Assembly: GCF_009193185.1 (NCBI RefSeq)
Contig: NZ_VUKF01000015.1
Span: forward strand, 1-64,000
DNA: 64,000 nucleotides
Reading direction: 5' to 3'
DNA from: Georgenia thermotolerans
Lineage (GTDB): Bacteria > Actinomycetota > Actinomycetes > Actinomycetales > Actinomycetaceae
Made by a program: the position numbers and the translations under genes. Below are positions 16,358 to 26,318 of this stretch, piece after piece; position 1 is the stretch's first letter, and each line of letters opens with the position of its first letter. The notes below the pieces were generated by a model. It saw nothing but the letters and a program-made list of their open reading frames with translations. It ran no database searches and was not told the origin of the DNA.

Positions 16358-17155
16358 ATGCGCGCATTTCGGAAGGACGACCATGGCCTGCCCGGGGCAA
16401 CCGGGTTCGAGGCCGCCGGCCTGCGCTGGCTGGGGGCGGCCGCCGGCGACGGCGGCGCACCCGTCGCGGACGTCGTGGCGCAGGGCCAGGGCTGGATCGA
16501 GACCCGCCGCATCGACGAGGGGCGTCCGGACCTCGTCGCGGCGGAGGAGCTGGGCCGCTCGCTGGCCCGCACCCACGCCGCCGGCGGGAGCCACCTCGGC
16601 TGCCCGCCGCCGGGCTGGCAGGGCGACGGGTTCATGGGTCGCGCCCCGTTGCCGCTGCGCGCGGAACCGGGCCCGTCGTCGTGGGGCGCGTTCTACGCCA
16701 CCGACCGCCTGCTGCCCTACCTGCCGACCGCCGTCGGGAACGGGTCGATCGATGCCGACGGCGAGCGGGTGGTGCGCCGGTGCGCCGAGCGGCTCGCCGC
16801 CGGGGACCACGACGCCCCGCAGCCGGCGCTGGTCACCGGCGCGGCGGCCCGGCTGCACGGGGACCTGTGGGGCGGCAACGTGCTGTGGGCGGCCAGGGCG
16901 GGCGGCGTCACCGCGACCCTGATCGACCCCGCGGCCCACGGCGGCCACGCGGAGTCGGACCTGGCGCAGCTGGCGGTGTTCGACGCGCCCCACCGCGAGC
17001 GGATCGTGGCCGCGTACGACGAGGTCTCGCCGCTCGCCCCGGGGTGGCGCGAGCGGGTGGGGCTGCACCAGCTGCACATGCTCATCGTCCACGCGGCCCT
17101 GTTCGGCGGGGCCTACGGCCGGCAGACGGTGGCGACGGCAGCCCGGTACGCCTGA
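16358..17155 (+). CDS. Fructosamine-kinase-family protein
   Basis: A 265-residue protein of the fructosamine/ketosamine-3-kinase family (aminoglycoside-phosphotransferase fold). The catalytic loop is ARLHGDLWGGNVLWA, and the metal-binding Asp is in TLIDPAAHGGHAESDLAQL. Upstream motifs (FEAAGLRWLGAA near residue 17, EELGRSLARTHAAGG, GFMGRAPLPL) also match. Members phosphorylate sugars on glycated amines, which leads to deglycation. The ATG follows GAAGAT at exactly 6 nt, so a leaderless start is possible. It is a single gene, divergent from the WXG-like pair. Confidence 0.8.
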   Translation: MRAFRKDDHGLPGATGFEAAGLRWLGAAAGDGGAPVADVVAQGQGWIETRRIDEGRPDLVAAEELGRSLARTHAAGGSHLGCPPPGWQGDGFMGRAPLPLRAEPGPSSWGAFYATDRLLPYLPTAVGNGSIDADGERVVRRCAERLAAGDHDAPQPALVTGAAARLHGDLWGGNVLWAARAGGVTATLIDPAAHGGHAESDLAQLAVFDAPHRERIVAAYDEVSPLAPGWRERVGLHQLHMLIVHAALFGGAYGRQTVATAARYA

Positions 17156-17210
17156 GGTGCTGGCCGGCGGCGCGGTGCACCTGGCGCCCGGGCGGCCGCC
17201 GGGGCACCGC

Positions 17211-17927
17211 TCAGGCGCGCGGCTGGCGCTCCGCCCAGTCGGCCAGCGCGACGCGCGGGCCGGTGAAGAACGGAATCTCCTCGCGCACGTGCCGGCGGGC
17301 GCCGACGGCACGCAGCTCGCGCATGACGTCGACGATGCGGTGCAGCTCGCCGGCCTCGAAGGCCAGGATCCACTCGTAGTCGCCCAGCGCGAAGGCCGAG
17401 ACGGTGTTGGCCCGCACGTCGGGGTAGTCCTTGGCGGCCATGCCGTGCTCGCGGAGCATGTCGCGCCGCTCGTCCTCCGGCAGCAGGTACCACTCGTAGG
17501 AGCGGACGAAGGGGTACACGCACAGGTACCCGCCTGGTTCCTCGCCGGCGAGGTAGGCCGGCACGTGCCGCTTGTTGAACTCCGCCGGCCGGTGCAGGCC
17601 GACCACCGACCACACCGGCTGCAGGAACGCGCCGAGCGCGGAGCCGAGCAGGCGGTGGTAGGCGTCCTGGACCTGCTCGATGCTGGCGGCGTGCCACCAC
17701 ACCATGAGGTCGGCGTCGGCGCGCAGGCCGGCGACGTCGTACCAGCCGCGCACCACCACGCCGGTGCCGGCCACGGCCTGCTCGGCCGCGGCCACGAGCG
17801 CGGCGCGGTCGTCGGCGTCGGCGGGCAGCGGCGCGGCCGTGGCGAACACGCTCCACATCGTGTAGTTGATGCCGGCGTTGATCGTCTCGGTGTCGGCGCC
17901 CTCGCCGATGCGCGGGATGGTGCTCAT
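17211..17927 (-). CDS. hemQ: Coproheme decarboxylase (HemQ/ChdC)
   Basis: A 238-residue chlorite-dismutase-fold protein that decarboxylates iron-coproporphyrin III to haem b, the last step of the coproporphyrin-dependent pathway. Typical stretches are [17 protein letters not shown], the active-site [19 protein letters not shown] with the conserved Tyr, and a C-terminal [18 protein letters not shown] precedes the ATG. It follows hemH and hemA in the same leftward direction, so iron insertion and decarboxylation are encoded side by side. The gap to hemH is about 140 nt and holds no other gene that I can support. Confidence 0.92.
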   Translation of the reverse strand: MSTIPRIGEGADTETINAGINYTMWSVFATAAPLPADADDRAALVAAAEQAVAGTGVVVRGWYDVAGLRADADLMVWWHAASIEQVQDAYHRLLGSALGAFLQPVWSVVGLHRPAEFNKRHVPAYLAGEEPGGYLCVYPFVRSYEWYLLPEDERRDMLREHGMAAKDYPDVRANTVSAFALGDYEWILAFEAGELHRIVDVMRELRAVGARRHVREEIPFFTGPRVALADWAERQPRA

Positions 17928-18069
17928 GCTCTCTCCTCCTGAGGATGGGTGGAACGACGGCGGCGCCACCTGGGCGGCGGCGGGGGCTGGTGCGGCGGCA
18001 CGACCGGGGCGGCGCCCGCCAGGCGAGCCGCCTGCGGCCACGCCGAGGCGCGGTCCGCCGCCGCGGGCG

Positions 18070-19191
18070 TCAGACTGCGGCGCCGGCGGGCTGCTCGCAG
18101 GCGGCGGGCACGCCGGAATCCACCCCGGCGCGCAGGCGGCAGCAGCCGGGCCGGCACACGTCCGGCCAGGCGCCCAGCGCCCCGACGGAGACCCGCTCGG
18201 GCGCCTCGCCGCGCTCGGTGGCGGCCCGCTCGACGAGCAGGTCCACCAGGCCGGCGACGAACTCCGGCGCGGTGCCGGCGGTGCCGGCCCGCTCCATGCG
18301 CATGCCCAGCTCGTCGGCGGTGGCGCGGGCCTCGGTGTCGAGGTCGTAGATGACCTCCATGTGGTCAGAGACGAACCCGATGGGCGCGAGGACCACCTGG
18401 GCGGCGCCGTCGGCGTGCAGCGCGTGCAGGGTGCGGTTGACGTCCGGCTCGGTCCACGGGGTCAGCGGGGTGCCCGAGCGCGAGCAGTAGGCCAGCTCCC
18501 AGGGCACCGGGTGCCCGAGCCGCTCCCCGGCCGCCTTGGCGATGAGGGCGGCGACGTCGAGGTGCTGGATGGAGTAGCTGCCGGTGGTCTCGGTGCCCGA
18601 GGCGACCTCCATCGTCGTGGGGATGGAGTGGGTGACGAACACCAGCGGCGCGTCCGGACCCGGCGCGGCGCCGAGGCGCTCGTAGGCGGCGACGACGGCG
18701 TCGACGTTGGCGTCGACGAAGCCGGGGTGGTTGAAGTAGGCGCGGATCTTGTCCACGTCCAGGTCGATGCCCTCCCCGGCGAGCCGGGCCAGGGAGTCGG
18801 CGATGTTCTCGCGGTACTGGCGGCAGCCCGAGTAGGAGGCGTAGGCGCTGGTCACGATGGTGAGCACGCGGCGGGCGCCGCCGGCGTGCAGGTCGCGCAG
18901 GGCGTCGGTGAGGTAGGGGTCCCAGTTGCGGTTGCCCCAGGCGACCGGCAGGTCCAGCCCGCGGCGGTCCAGCTCCTCGCGCAGGGCGGCGAGCAGCGCC
19001 TTGTTCTGGTCGTTGATGGGGCTGCGGCCGCCGAAGTGGTAGTAGTGCTCGCCGACCTCCTCCAGGCGCTCGTCGGGGATCCCGCGCCCGTGGGTGACGT
19101 TGCGCAGGAACGGCACGACGTCCTCGGGACGTTCCGGTCCGCCGAAGGAGAGCAGGAGGATCGCGTCGTACGGGGCAAGCGTGGAGGTCAT
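18070..19191 (-). CDS. hemH: Coproporphyrin III ferrochelatase
   Basis: A 373-residue ferrochelatase of actinobacterial type (CpfC) that inserts ferrous iron into coproporphyrin III. The catalytic His is in [11 protein letters not shown], and the metal-site Glu in [34 protein letters not shown] is the conserved C-terminal core. The tail has CRPGCC plus another Cys nearby, the [2Fe-2S] ligand pattern known in actinobacterial ferrochelatases. The start at [18 protein letters not shown] is chosen to match family length; a frame nine codons longer exists. It lies between hemA and hemQ in the same direction. Confidence 0.92.
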   Translation of the reverse strand: MTSTLAPYDAILLLSFGGPERPEDVVPFLRNVTHGRGIPDERLEEVGEHYYHFGGRSPINDQNKALLAALREELDRRGLDLPVAWGNRNWDPYLTDALRDLHAGGARRVLTIVTSAYASYSGCRQYRENIADSLARLAGEGIDLDVDKIRAYFNHPGFVDANVDAVVAAYERLGAAPGPDAPLVFVTHSIPTTMEVASGTETTGSYSIQHLDVAALIAKAAGERLGHPVPWELAYCSRSGTPLTPWTEPDVNRTLHALHADGAAQVVLAPIGFVSDHMEVIYDLDTEARATADELGMRMERAGTAGTAPEFVAGLVDLLVERAATERGEAPERVSVGALGAWPDVCRPGCCRLRAGVDSGVPAACEQPAGAAV

Positions 19192-19279
19192 CAGGCTCGT
19201 TCTCGTCTCGGCCGGCAAGCCGGCGTGCGGGACCGCCTCGCGGGCGGCGGGGGGTGGGTGCGGCGCCGCGCGCCGCGGG

Positions 19280-20654
19280 TCAGGCCGGCGTCACCACCGG
19301 CGGGGGCCCGTCCTGCGGGGCCGGCACGGCCACGCCGAGCACCTGCTCAAGGGCGCGCAGGTGCTCCGCGCCGCGGCCCTCCCGGCCGGCGGCGCGGGCC
19401 CGGACGGTCGGCTCGTGCACGAGGCGGGCCGCGAGCCGGCGCAGCGCCTGGGCGGCCTTCTCGGCGCTGACGCTGCCCTCGGCGGGCAGGCGGTCCAGCT
19501 CGGCGGCGACGGCGTCGGCCACGCGGGTGCGCAGCGCGACGACGGCGTCGTCCATCTGCCGCTCGGCGGTGTCGTCGGCCAGGGCGCGGATGCCGTCGCT
19601 GACGATGTCGCGGGCGCGGGCCACCTCCCCGGCCGTGGCGGCCGGGGCGTGCTCGCGCACGGTGGGCAGGTCGACGAGGACGACGTCGTCGAGGTCGGCC
19701 ACGGCCGGGTCGACGTCGTGGCGCAGGGCGAGGTCGACGAAGACGACCGGCCCCGCGGCGCCGGCGGCCCGGCGGGCGGCGAGCCCGGCGCGCACGGTGG
19801 CGAGGTCGAGGACGGGGGTGCCGGTGCCGCGGCAGGTGACCACGAGGTCGGCGGCGGCGAGGGCGGCGGCGAGGTCCTGGGGGGCGGTGCGCACGCCGTG
19901 GGACTCGGCGAACGCGCGGGCGCGCCCGGAGGCGGACCAGGCGGCGACGTCGCTCGCGCCCCGTTCGCGCAGCGCGGCCAGCGACGCGCCGGCGTAGGAG
20001 CCGGTGCCCACGAGCAGCACCCGGCGCCCGGCCCAGCTCGCCGTGGGCACCGGGCCGGTGTGCGCGTCCGCGGGCCAGGGGCGCTGCTCGCGCTCGCACT
20101 CCAGGTGCGCGACGCGGGCGCCGGCCAGGTCCAGGGCGACGGCGACGACGGAGCGGCCGGCGCGGGCGAGGTCGGTGGCCACGGCCACCTGCCGGGAGGT
20201 GCGGGTGGCGTGCTGCAGGGTCGCCTCGAGCAGCGGGGAGGTCAGGCCCTCCTCGCGGGCGGCGATCAGCGCCCGGCGCACCTGCCCGGTGATCTCCCGC
20301 TCGCCGACCACCATGGAGTCCAGCCCGGAGGCGACCTCGAAGAGGTGGCGCACGGCCTCCTCGCCGACGGCGGGCGTCATGAGCCGGGCGACGTCCTCCT
20401 CGCTCGTCCCGCTGGCCCGGGCGATCACGCGGCGGGCGGCGCGGGCGGCCTCCCCAGGGTCGGCGTCGGCATCGGCGTCGAGGTAGACCTCGAAACGGTT
20501 GCAGGTGGCCAGCACGACGGCGCCGTTCACGGCAGCACCGTCGGCCACGACCTGACGGCCCACCTCAGGTGCGCCGACGCTGAGCCGCTCGATGTCGGCC
20601 AGGTCCAGGTCGTGGTGATTCGCAGTCAGGAGGAGGAGCACCACAGCACCCATA
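19280..20654 (-). CDS. hemA: Glutamyl-tRNA reductase
   Basis: A 457-residue enzyme that reduces glutamyl-tRNA to glutamate-1-semialdehyde, the committed step of C5-pathway haem synthesis. The catalytic Cys is in VVLATCNRFEVYL. LFEVASGLDSMVVGEREITGQVR is the family signature, VLLVGTGSYAGA is the NADPH-binding loop, and the C-terminal dimerisation helices close the protein. The ATG at 20654 is used; a GTG three codons in has CACTAT 7 nt upstream and could be the real, leaderless start. It is divergent from hemE across only 37 nt, so both promoters share that gap. Confidence 0.93.
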
Positions 20655-20691
20655 GTGAACCATTTCCCCGAGCGCCAGGCACAATGCCCTC

Positions 20692-21744
20692 GTGACAAAT
20701 CCTGCTCCCGGGCCGAACGTGCCGGAAATCACCACGTCCCCCCTGCTCGAGGCTTATTTCGGACGCCGCCCCGAGCGGCTGCCGGTCTGGTTCATGCGTC
20801 AGGCCGGCCGGTCGCTGCCGGAGTACCGGGCGGCCCGCGAGGGCGTCGCCATGCTCGACTCGTGCCTGCGCCCCGAGCTGGCCGCCGAGATCACCCTGCA
20901 GCCGGTGCGCCGCCACGGCGTCGACGCCGCGATCTTCTTCTCCGACATCGTCGTGCCGCTCAAGCTCGCCGGCGTCGACGTCGAGATCGTCCCGGGCGTG
21001 GGCCCGGTGGTGGCCGAGCCGGTGCGCACCCGCGCCGACGTCGACCGCCTCGTCGAGCACCGCCCGGGCGACCACGCCGCCATCACCGAGGCGGTGCGCC
21101 TGACCGTCGCCGAGCTCGGCCCCACCCCGCTCATCGGCTTCGCCGGCGCCCCGTTCACGCTGGCCGCCTACCTCGTCGAGGGCCGGCCCTCCCGCGACCA
21201 CCTCGCGGCCCGCACGATGATGCACGCCGACCCCGAGGCCTGGCGCCACCTCATGCGCTGGACCGCGGACATCACCGGCGCGTTCCTGCGCGCCCAGGTG
21301 CTCGCCGGGGCCCGCGCCGCCCAGCTCTTCGACTCCTGGGCGGGCGCCCTGTCCCTGAACGACTACGCCACCCACGCCGCCCCGTTCAGCGCCCGGGCGC
21401 TGTCCAAGGTCCGCGACCTGGGCGTGCCGGTGATCCACTTCGGCACCGGCACGAGCGAGCTGCTGGTCGCCATGCGCGACGTCGGCGTCGACGTGATCGG
21501 CGTGGACTACCGCCTACCCCTGGACGAGGCCTCCCGCCGGCTCGGGGGGACGACGCCGCTGCAGGGCAACATCGACCCCGCCCTGCTCGCCGCGCCCTGG
21601 GAGGTGCTCGAGGCGCACGTGCGCGCGGTGGTCCAGGCCGGCCGCGCCGCCCCCGCGCACGTGGTCAACCTCGGCCACGGCGTCCCGCCGACCACCGACC
21701 CGGCCGTACTCACCCGCGTCGTCGAGCTGGTCCACTCCCTGTGA
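20692..21744 (+). CDS. hemE: Uroporphyrinogen decarboxylase
   Basis: A 350-residue enzyme that decarboxylates uroporphyrinogen III to coproporphyrinogen III. The N-terminal signature WFMRQAGRSLPEYR, the substrate-binding Asp in FFSDIVVPL, GFAGAPFTLAAYLVEG, LFDSWAGAL, and the C-terminal NLGHGVPPTTDP are all present. The GTG start has CACAAT at exactly 6 nt and no ribosome-binding site. It heads the rightward haem operon, and its TGA overlaps the GTG of hemY. Confidence 0.94.
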   Translation: MTNPAPGPNVPEITTSPLLEAYFGRRPERLPVWFMRQAGRSLPEYRAAREGVAMLDSCLRPELAAEITLQPVRRHGVDAAIFFSDIVVPLKLAGVDVEIVPGVGPVVAEPVRTRADVDRLVEHRPGDHAAITEAVRLTVAELGPTPLIGFAGAPFTLAAYLVEGRPSRDHLAARTMMHADPEAWRHLMRWTADITGAFLRAQVLAGARAAQLFDSWAGALSLNDYATHAAPFSARALSKVRDLGVPVIHFGTGTSELLVAMRDVGVDVIGVDYRLPLDEASRRLGGTTPLQGNIDPALLAAPWEVLEAHVRAVVQAGRAAPAHVVNLGHGVPPTTDPAVLTRVVELVHSL

Positions 21745-23153
21745 CCGACGCGCCCGACGTCCTCGTCGTCGGCGCCGGCATGGCCGGGCTGACCGCCGCG
21801 CACGCCCTGGCCGCGCGCGGACTGCGCCCGGTGGTGCTCGAGGCCGGCGCGGACGTCGGCGGGCTGGTCGCCGCCGGCACGGTCGGCGGCTACGAGGTCG
21901 ACCTCGGGGCGGAGGCGTTCGCGCTGCGCCGCCCCGAGGTGCTCACCCTCGCCGAGGGCCTGGGCCTGGCCGTCGAGCGGCCCGCGGGCCGGTCCTGGGT
22001 GTGGGCGGAGGACGGCGGCGCCGCCGGTGCGGCGCCCATCCCGGCCGCCTCGCTGCTGGGCATCCCCGCCGACCCCGACGACGCCGACGTGCGCCGCGCG
22101 ATCGGCCCCGACGGCGCCGCCCGCGCGTCGCAGGACGCCCACCTGGGCCCGGAGGTGGGCGCCGACGCGGCCGACCTGGCGGCCCTGGTGCGCGCCCGGA
22201 TGGGCGAGGCGGTCCTCGCCCGGCTGGTGCGCCCGGTCGCCGGCGGGATCCACAACGCCGACCCGGCCGACCTCGCCGTGGACTCGGTGGCCCCCGGCCT
22301 GCGCGCGGCGCTGGCCCGCGAGGGCTCGCTCGCCGGCGCGGTGCGCGCGCTGCTCGCCGCCGCCCCGCCCGGCGCCGCGGTGGCCACCACCACCGGCGGG
22401 CTGTTCCGGCTGCCCCGGGCGCTGCGCGAGGCCGTGGAGGGCGCCGGCGGGCAGGTGCGCACCGGCACCCGGGCCACCGCGCTGCGCCGGGCCGGCGAGC
22501 CGGATTCCGGCACGTCCGGGCCGGACGGCCCGGGCTGGGAGGTCGCCGTGACCGGCCCGGACGGCGGCGCCATCCTGCGCGCCCCGCGCCTGGTCCTGGC
22601 CACCCCCGGCGCCCCCGCGCTGGACCTGCTGCGCGGCCTGGTCGACGTCGGCGACGTCGACCTCCCGGCGGGCTCGGCCATCACCCACGTCACCCTCGTG
22701 GTCCGGGCCCCCGCGCTCGACGCCGCCCCGCGCGGCTCGGGCCTGCTGGTGCCGCCGGGCGCCGCGGCCGTGCGGGCGAAGGCCCTCACCCACGCCAGCG
22801 CCAAGTGGCCCTGGCTGGCGGCCGCCACCACGCCGGGCGAGCACGTGCTGCGGGTCTCCTACGGCCGCCCCGGCGAGCGGACCGACGACGTCGACCCCAC
22901 CCTGGCCCTGCGGGACGCCGCCACCCTGCTCGGCGTCCCCCTCCCGCCGGCAGCGCTGCGCGACGCGCGGGTCGTGGCCCGTGCCGGCGCCCTCGCCGCG
23001 TCCACGCCGGCCCACCTCGCCCAGGTCGCCCGGCTGGGCGAGCGGGTCCGTGCCCTGCCCGGGCTGCGCGTGACCGGCGCGTGGGTGGCCGGCACCGGGC
23101 TGGCCGCCGTCGTCGCCCACGCCCAGGCGGTCGCCGGGGAAATGTCACAATGA
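21741..23153 (+). CDS. hemY: Coproporphyrinogen III oxidase (HemY/CgoX)
   Basis: A 470-residue FAD enzyme that oxidises coproporphyrinogen III to coproporphyrin III in the Gram-positive pathway. The N-terminal dinucleotide motif is VLVVGAGMAGLTAAHAL, followed by VVLEAGADVGG. GGLFRLPRALREAV is the family middle motif. The C-terminal FAD segment (GAWVAGTGLAAVVAHAQ) is present but lacks the more usual GxGI form. Translation is coupled to hemE through a GTGA overlap. A short linker after residue 250 (PDSGTSGPDGPGW) is slightly longer than usual. Confidence 0.9.
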   Translation: MTDAPDVLVVGAGMAGLTAAHALAARGLRPVVLEAGADVGGLVAAGTVGGYEVDLGAEAFALRRPEVLTLAEGLGLAVERPAGRSWVWAEDGGAAGAAPIPAASLLGIPADPDDADVRRAIGPDGAARASQDAHLGPEVGADAADLAALVRARMGEAVLARLVRPVAGGIHNADPADLAVDSVAPGLRAALAREGSLAGAVRALLAAAPPGAAVATTTGGLFRLPRALREAVEGAGGQVRTGTRATALRRAGEPDSGTSGPDGPGWEVAVTGPDGGAILRAPRLVLATPGAPALDLLRGLVDVGDVDLPAGSAITHVTLVVRAPALDAAPRGSGLLVPPGAAAVRAKALTHASAKWPWLAAATTPGEHVLRVSYGRPGERTDDVDPTLALRDAATLLGVPLPPAALRDARVVARAGALAASTPAHLAQVARLGERVRALPGLRVTGAWVAGTGLAAVVAHAQAVAGEMSQ

Positions 23154-23174
23154 TGGTGACGCCGCGTCACCATA

Positions 23175-23272
23175 TTCCGGAGGCTCCGGAAAAATGCCGC
23201 ACGGCGAGCCCGGGAAATGCGGCTCCACTATTTTATGACGGTCCGTCAGATACCGATCTGACAACCGGTCAG
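23175..23272. promoter_or_regulatory. AT-richer hemY-hemC spacer with three dyads
   Basis: This stretch has clearly lower GC than its flanks. It contains TTCCGGAG-G-CTCCGGAA (23175-23191, perfect), TGACGG-T-CCGTCA (23236-23248, perfect) and CTGAC-N5-GTCAG (23258-23272). The first could form a hairpin and the others resemble operator half-sites. It ends 46 nt before hemC, whose GTG has GAGACT at 6 nt. It probably holds the hemC promoter and its control sites. Confidence 0.45.
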
Positions 23273-23318
23273 CAAAAGCGGAATCGACATTTCCGCCGGC
23301 CGTGGGGAGACTGATCCG

Positions 23319-24392
23319 GTGAGCACGTCGACCCCTCCCCTTCGCGTCGGAACCCGGGGCAGCGAGCTCGCCCTCACCCAGACGTCCGCCGTGGCGGACA
23401 CGCTCGCCGTCGCCGCCGGCCGCGAGGTCGAGCTCGTGCGCATCCGCACCGAGGGCGACCGCTCCACCGCCTCCCTCGCCAGCCTCGGCGGCACCGGCGT
23501 CTTCGCCGCCGCCCTGCGCGAGGCCCTGCTCGCCGGCGCCTGCGACGTCGCCGTCCACTCCCTCAAGGACCTGCCCACCGCCCCCACCCCGGGGCTGAGC
23601 ATCGGCGCCCTGCCCGTCCGCGAGGACCACCGCGACGTGCTGTGCGCCCGCGAGGGCTGGACCCTGGCCACCCTGCCCGCCGGCGCCCGCGTGGGCACCG
23701 GCTCGCCCCGGCGCGCCGCCCAGCTGCGCCTGGCCCGTCCCGACATCGACGTCGTCGACATCCGCGGCAACGTCGGCACCCGCCTGGCGCGGGTGGAGGC
23801 GGACCTCGACGCCGTCGTCCTCGCCCGGGCCGGCCTCGCCCGCCTGGGGCTGCTCGACAAGGTCACCGACACCCTCGACCCCGACGTCATGCTCTCCGCG
23901 CCCGGCCAGGGCGCGCTGGCCGTGGAGTGCCGCACCCCGGACCTGACCGGCCCGCTCGGCGAGGCCCTGCGCGCCATCGACGACCTGCCCACCCGCCTGG
24001 CCGTGGTGGCCGAGCGTGCCCTGCTCGCCACCCTCGAGGCCGGCTGCGCCGCCCCGGTGGCCGCCTGGGCGCACGTCGTGCCCGCGACCGACGCCACGCC
24101 CGCCCGCCTCGAGCTGCGCGGCGGCGCGTTCGACCCCGCCGGCACCCAGGGCATGGTCCGCACGGGCGGCGTGGAGCTGCCCGGCCTGGGCGAGGGCACC
24201 GAGGACCCGGGCAACGCGCTGGGCCAGGACGTGGCCGTCTCCCTGGCCCGCGAGCTGGGCGAGGCGACCGCCGCGGAGCTCCTGGACGCCGGCGCGGCCG
24301 CCATCGCCGGCCTGCCCACCCCCGACGACGTCCCCGCACCCGACCTGCCGGGCGTGCTCGACGGCGCCGACGGCGCCGACGCGCGCCCATGA
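23319..24392 (+). CDS. hemC: Hydroxymethylbilane synthase
   Basis: A 357-residue porphobilinogen deaminase that polymerises four porphobilinogens. The N-terminus is LRVGTRGSELALTQ. The active site includes VAVHSLKDLPT, GTGSPRRAAQL, IRGNVGTRLARVEADLDAVVLARAGLARLG and the dipyrromethane-cofactor Cys in LEAGCAAPVAA. It is longer than the E. coli enzyme because of an acidic, Ala-rich C-terminal tail that overlaps the next start. The GTG has GAGACT at 6 nt. Its TGA overlaps the ATG of hemD. Confidence 0.94.
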   Translation: MSTSTPPLRVGTRGSELALTQTSAVADTLAVAAGREVELVRIRTEGDRSTASLASLGGTGVFAAALREALLAGACDVAVHSLKDLPTAPTPGLSIGALPVREDHRDVLCAREGWTLATLPAGARVGTGSPRRAAQLRLARPDIDVVDIRGNVGTRLARVEADLDAVVLARAGLARLGLLDKVTDTLDPDVMLSAPGQGALAVECRTPDLTGPLGEALRAIDDLPTRLAVVAERALLATLEAGCAAPVAAWAHVVPATDATPARLELRGGAFDPAGTQGMVRTGGVELPGLGEGTEDPGNALGQDVAVSLARELGEATAAELLDAGAAAIAGLPTPDDVPAPDLPGVLDGADGADARP

Positions 24393-25198
24393 CGGCCACG
24401 CCGGCGGGGGGCCCGGCGCCGGACCTGGGCGGCGCGACGGTGCTGCTCCCGCGCACCGGCGCCGACGACCCGCTGCTCGCCGCCGTCGCGGCGGCCGGCG
24501 GGACGCCTCTGGGCACCGAGCTCGTGCGCACCGTGCCCGTCGACCCGCCCGACCAGCTCGACCAGGCGCTGCGCGCGCTGGGCGAGGGGGCGCACACCTG
24601 GCTGGCCGTGACCAGCGCGACGACGGTGGACGTCCTCGTGGCCCGCGCCGCCGCCCTGGGCACCAGCCTCGCCGACCTCGCCCGCGGCGTCCGGGTGGCC
24701 GCCGTCGGGCCCGCCACGGCGGCGGCGCTGGAGACCGCCGGCGTGCCGGTCGACCTGCGCCCGGCCGAGTCCAGCGCCGCCGGCCTGGTGGCGGCCTGGC
24801 CCCCGGCGGACGGGCGCGGCATCGTGCTCCTCCCGCACTCCGAGATCGCCGCCCCCACGCTGGCCACCGGCCTGCGCGAGCGGGGCTGGCTCGTCGACGA
24901 CGTCGTGGCCTACCGCACCCTGCCCGCCCCGGCACCCGACCCGGCGGTGGCCGCGCGCCTCGCCGCCGGGCAGGTCGCCGTCGTCGTCCTCACCTCCGGC
25001 TCCACCGCGCGGGCCCTGGTCGCCCTCTACGGCGTGCCGCCCGCGCGCGTGGCGACCATCGGCGTCCCCACCGCCCGGGCCGCGGCCGAGGCGGGGCTGA
25101 GCGTGGACGCCGTGGCCCCCGAGCCGACCCCCGCCGGGGTGGTCGCCGCCGTCGCCCAGGCCCTGGCGGCCCCGCCGCCCGGCCCTCCCCCGCCCTGA
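24389..25198 (+). CDS. hemD: Uroporphyrinogen-III synthase
   Basis: A 269-residue HemD that closes and inverts ring D of hydroxymethylbilane. The family is poorly conserved, but [52 protein letters not shown] and [17 protein letters not shown] fit well. The ATG overlaps the hemC stop (ATGA), so the pair is translationally coupled. The C-terminus ends in a Pro-rich tail. It contains only the synthase domain; no fused methyltransferase is present. Confidence 0.9.
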   Translation: MTATPAGGPAPDLGGATVLLPRTGADDPLLAAVAAAGGTPLGTELVRTVPVDPPDQLDQALRALGEGAHTWLAVTSATTVDVLVARAAALGTSLADLARGVRVAAVGPATAAALETAGVPVDLRPAESSAAGLVAAWPPADGRGIVLLPHSEIAAPTLATGLRERGWLVDDVVAYRTLPAPAPDPAVAARLAAGQVAVVVLTSGSTARALVALYGVPPARVATIGVPTARAAAEAGLSVDAVAPEPTPAGVVAAVAQALAAPPPGPPPP

Positions 25199-25265
25199 GA
25201 CGTCATCACCCCCGACACACCTCCCCTCTGCTCGCGCCCCACCCACACACCTTCGAGGAGCACCA

Positions 25266-26261
25266 GTGACCACCACGCTCGCCTCCACCCCGCGCCCCCT
25301 CGAGCGCCCCCGCCGCCTGCGCACCAGCGCCGCGATGCGCCGCCTCGTGGCCGAGCACCGCACCCACCCGGCCGACCTCGTGCTGCCCATGTTCGTGCGC
25401 GAGGGCCTCGCCGAGCCGGCCCCGCTGGGCTCGATGCCCGGCGTCGTGCAGCACACGATGGACTCCCTGCGCCGCGCCGCCACCGAGGCCGCCGAGGCCG
25501 GCGTCGGCGGGCTCATGCTCTTCGGCGTCCCGGCCGAGCGCGACGCCGTCGGCTCCGCCGCCAGCGAGCCGGACGGGATCCTCAACGCCGGGCTGCGCGC
25601 GCTGGTCGAGGAGGTCGGGGACGCCGTCGTCGTCATGTCGGACCTGTGCCTCGACGAGTTCACCGACCACGGCCACTGCGGCGTGCTCGACGGCGAGGGC
25701 CGGGTCGACAACGACGCCACCCTGGTGCGCTACCAGGAGATGGCGCTGGCCCAGGCGGCCACCGGCGCCCACATGCTCGGCCTGAGCGGCATGATGGACG
25801 GCCAGGTCGCCGCGGTGCGCGAGGTCCTCGAGCGCGACGGCTACACCGACACCTCGGTGCTGGCCTACTCGGCCAAGTACGCCTCGGCGTTCTACGGCCC
25901 CTTCCGCGACGCCGTGGACTCCCAGCTGCGCGGGGACCGCAAGACCTACCAGATGGACCCGGCCAACGGCCGCGAGGGGCTGCGCGAGGCCACCCTCGAC
26001 CTGGCCGAGGGCGCCGACGTCGTCATGGTCAAGCCCGCCCTGAGCTACCTCGACGTCCTCGCCGAGGTCGCCGAGCTCTCCCCCGTGCCGGTGGCCGCCT
26101 ACCAGGTCTCGGGCGAGTACGCGATGATCGAGGCCGCCGCCGCGAACGGCTGGATCGAGCGGCGCCGCGCCATCGAGGAGTCGGTGCTGAGCATCCAGCG
26201 CGCCGGCGCCGACTTCGTGCTCACCTACTGGGCCACCGAGCTCGCCGGCTGGCTGCGCTGA
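25266..26261 (+). CDS. hemB: Delta-aminolevulinic acid dehydratase
   Basis: A 331-residue porphobilinogen synthase. Schiff-base lysines are in [15 protein letters not shown] and [13 protein letters not shown]. The metal-site segment reads [15 protein letters not shown]: the first and last Cys of the zinc site are kept, but the middle Cys is Asp, which points to a magnesium-type or mixed metal dependence. GAGGAG precedes the GTG. It lies 67 nt after hemD and 57 nt before hemL, all in one direction. Confidence 0.94.
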   Translation: MTTTLASTPRPLERPRRLRTSAAMRRLVAEHRTHPADLVLPMFVREGLAEPAPLGSMPGVVQHTMDSLRRAATEAAEAGVGGLMLFGVPAERDAVGSAASEPDGILNAGLRALVEEVGDAVVVMSDLCLDEFTDHGHCGVLDGEGRVDNDATLVRYQEMALAQAATGAHMLGLSGMMDGQVAAVREVLERDGYTDTSVLAYSAKYASAFYGPFRDAVDSQLRGDRKTYQMDPANGREGLREATLDLAEGADVVMVKPALSYLDVLAEVAELSPVPVAAYQVSGEYAMIEAAAANGWIERRRAIEESVLSIQRAGADFVLTYWATELAGWLR

Positions 26262-26318
26262 CCGGACCCGCCTCGCTGGCCCGCTAGCCTCCGCCCACCG
26301 CCACCCCAAGGAGCCGGA

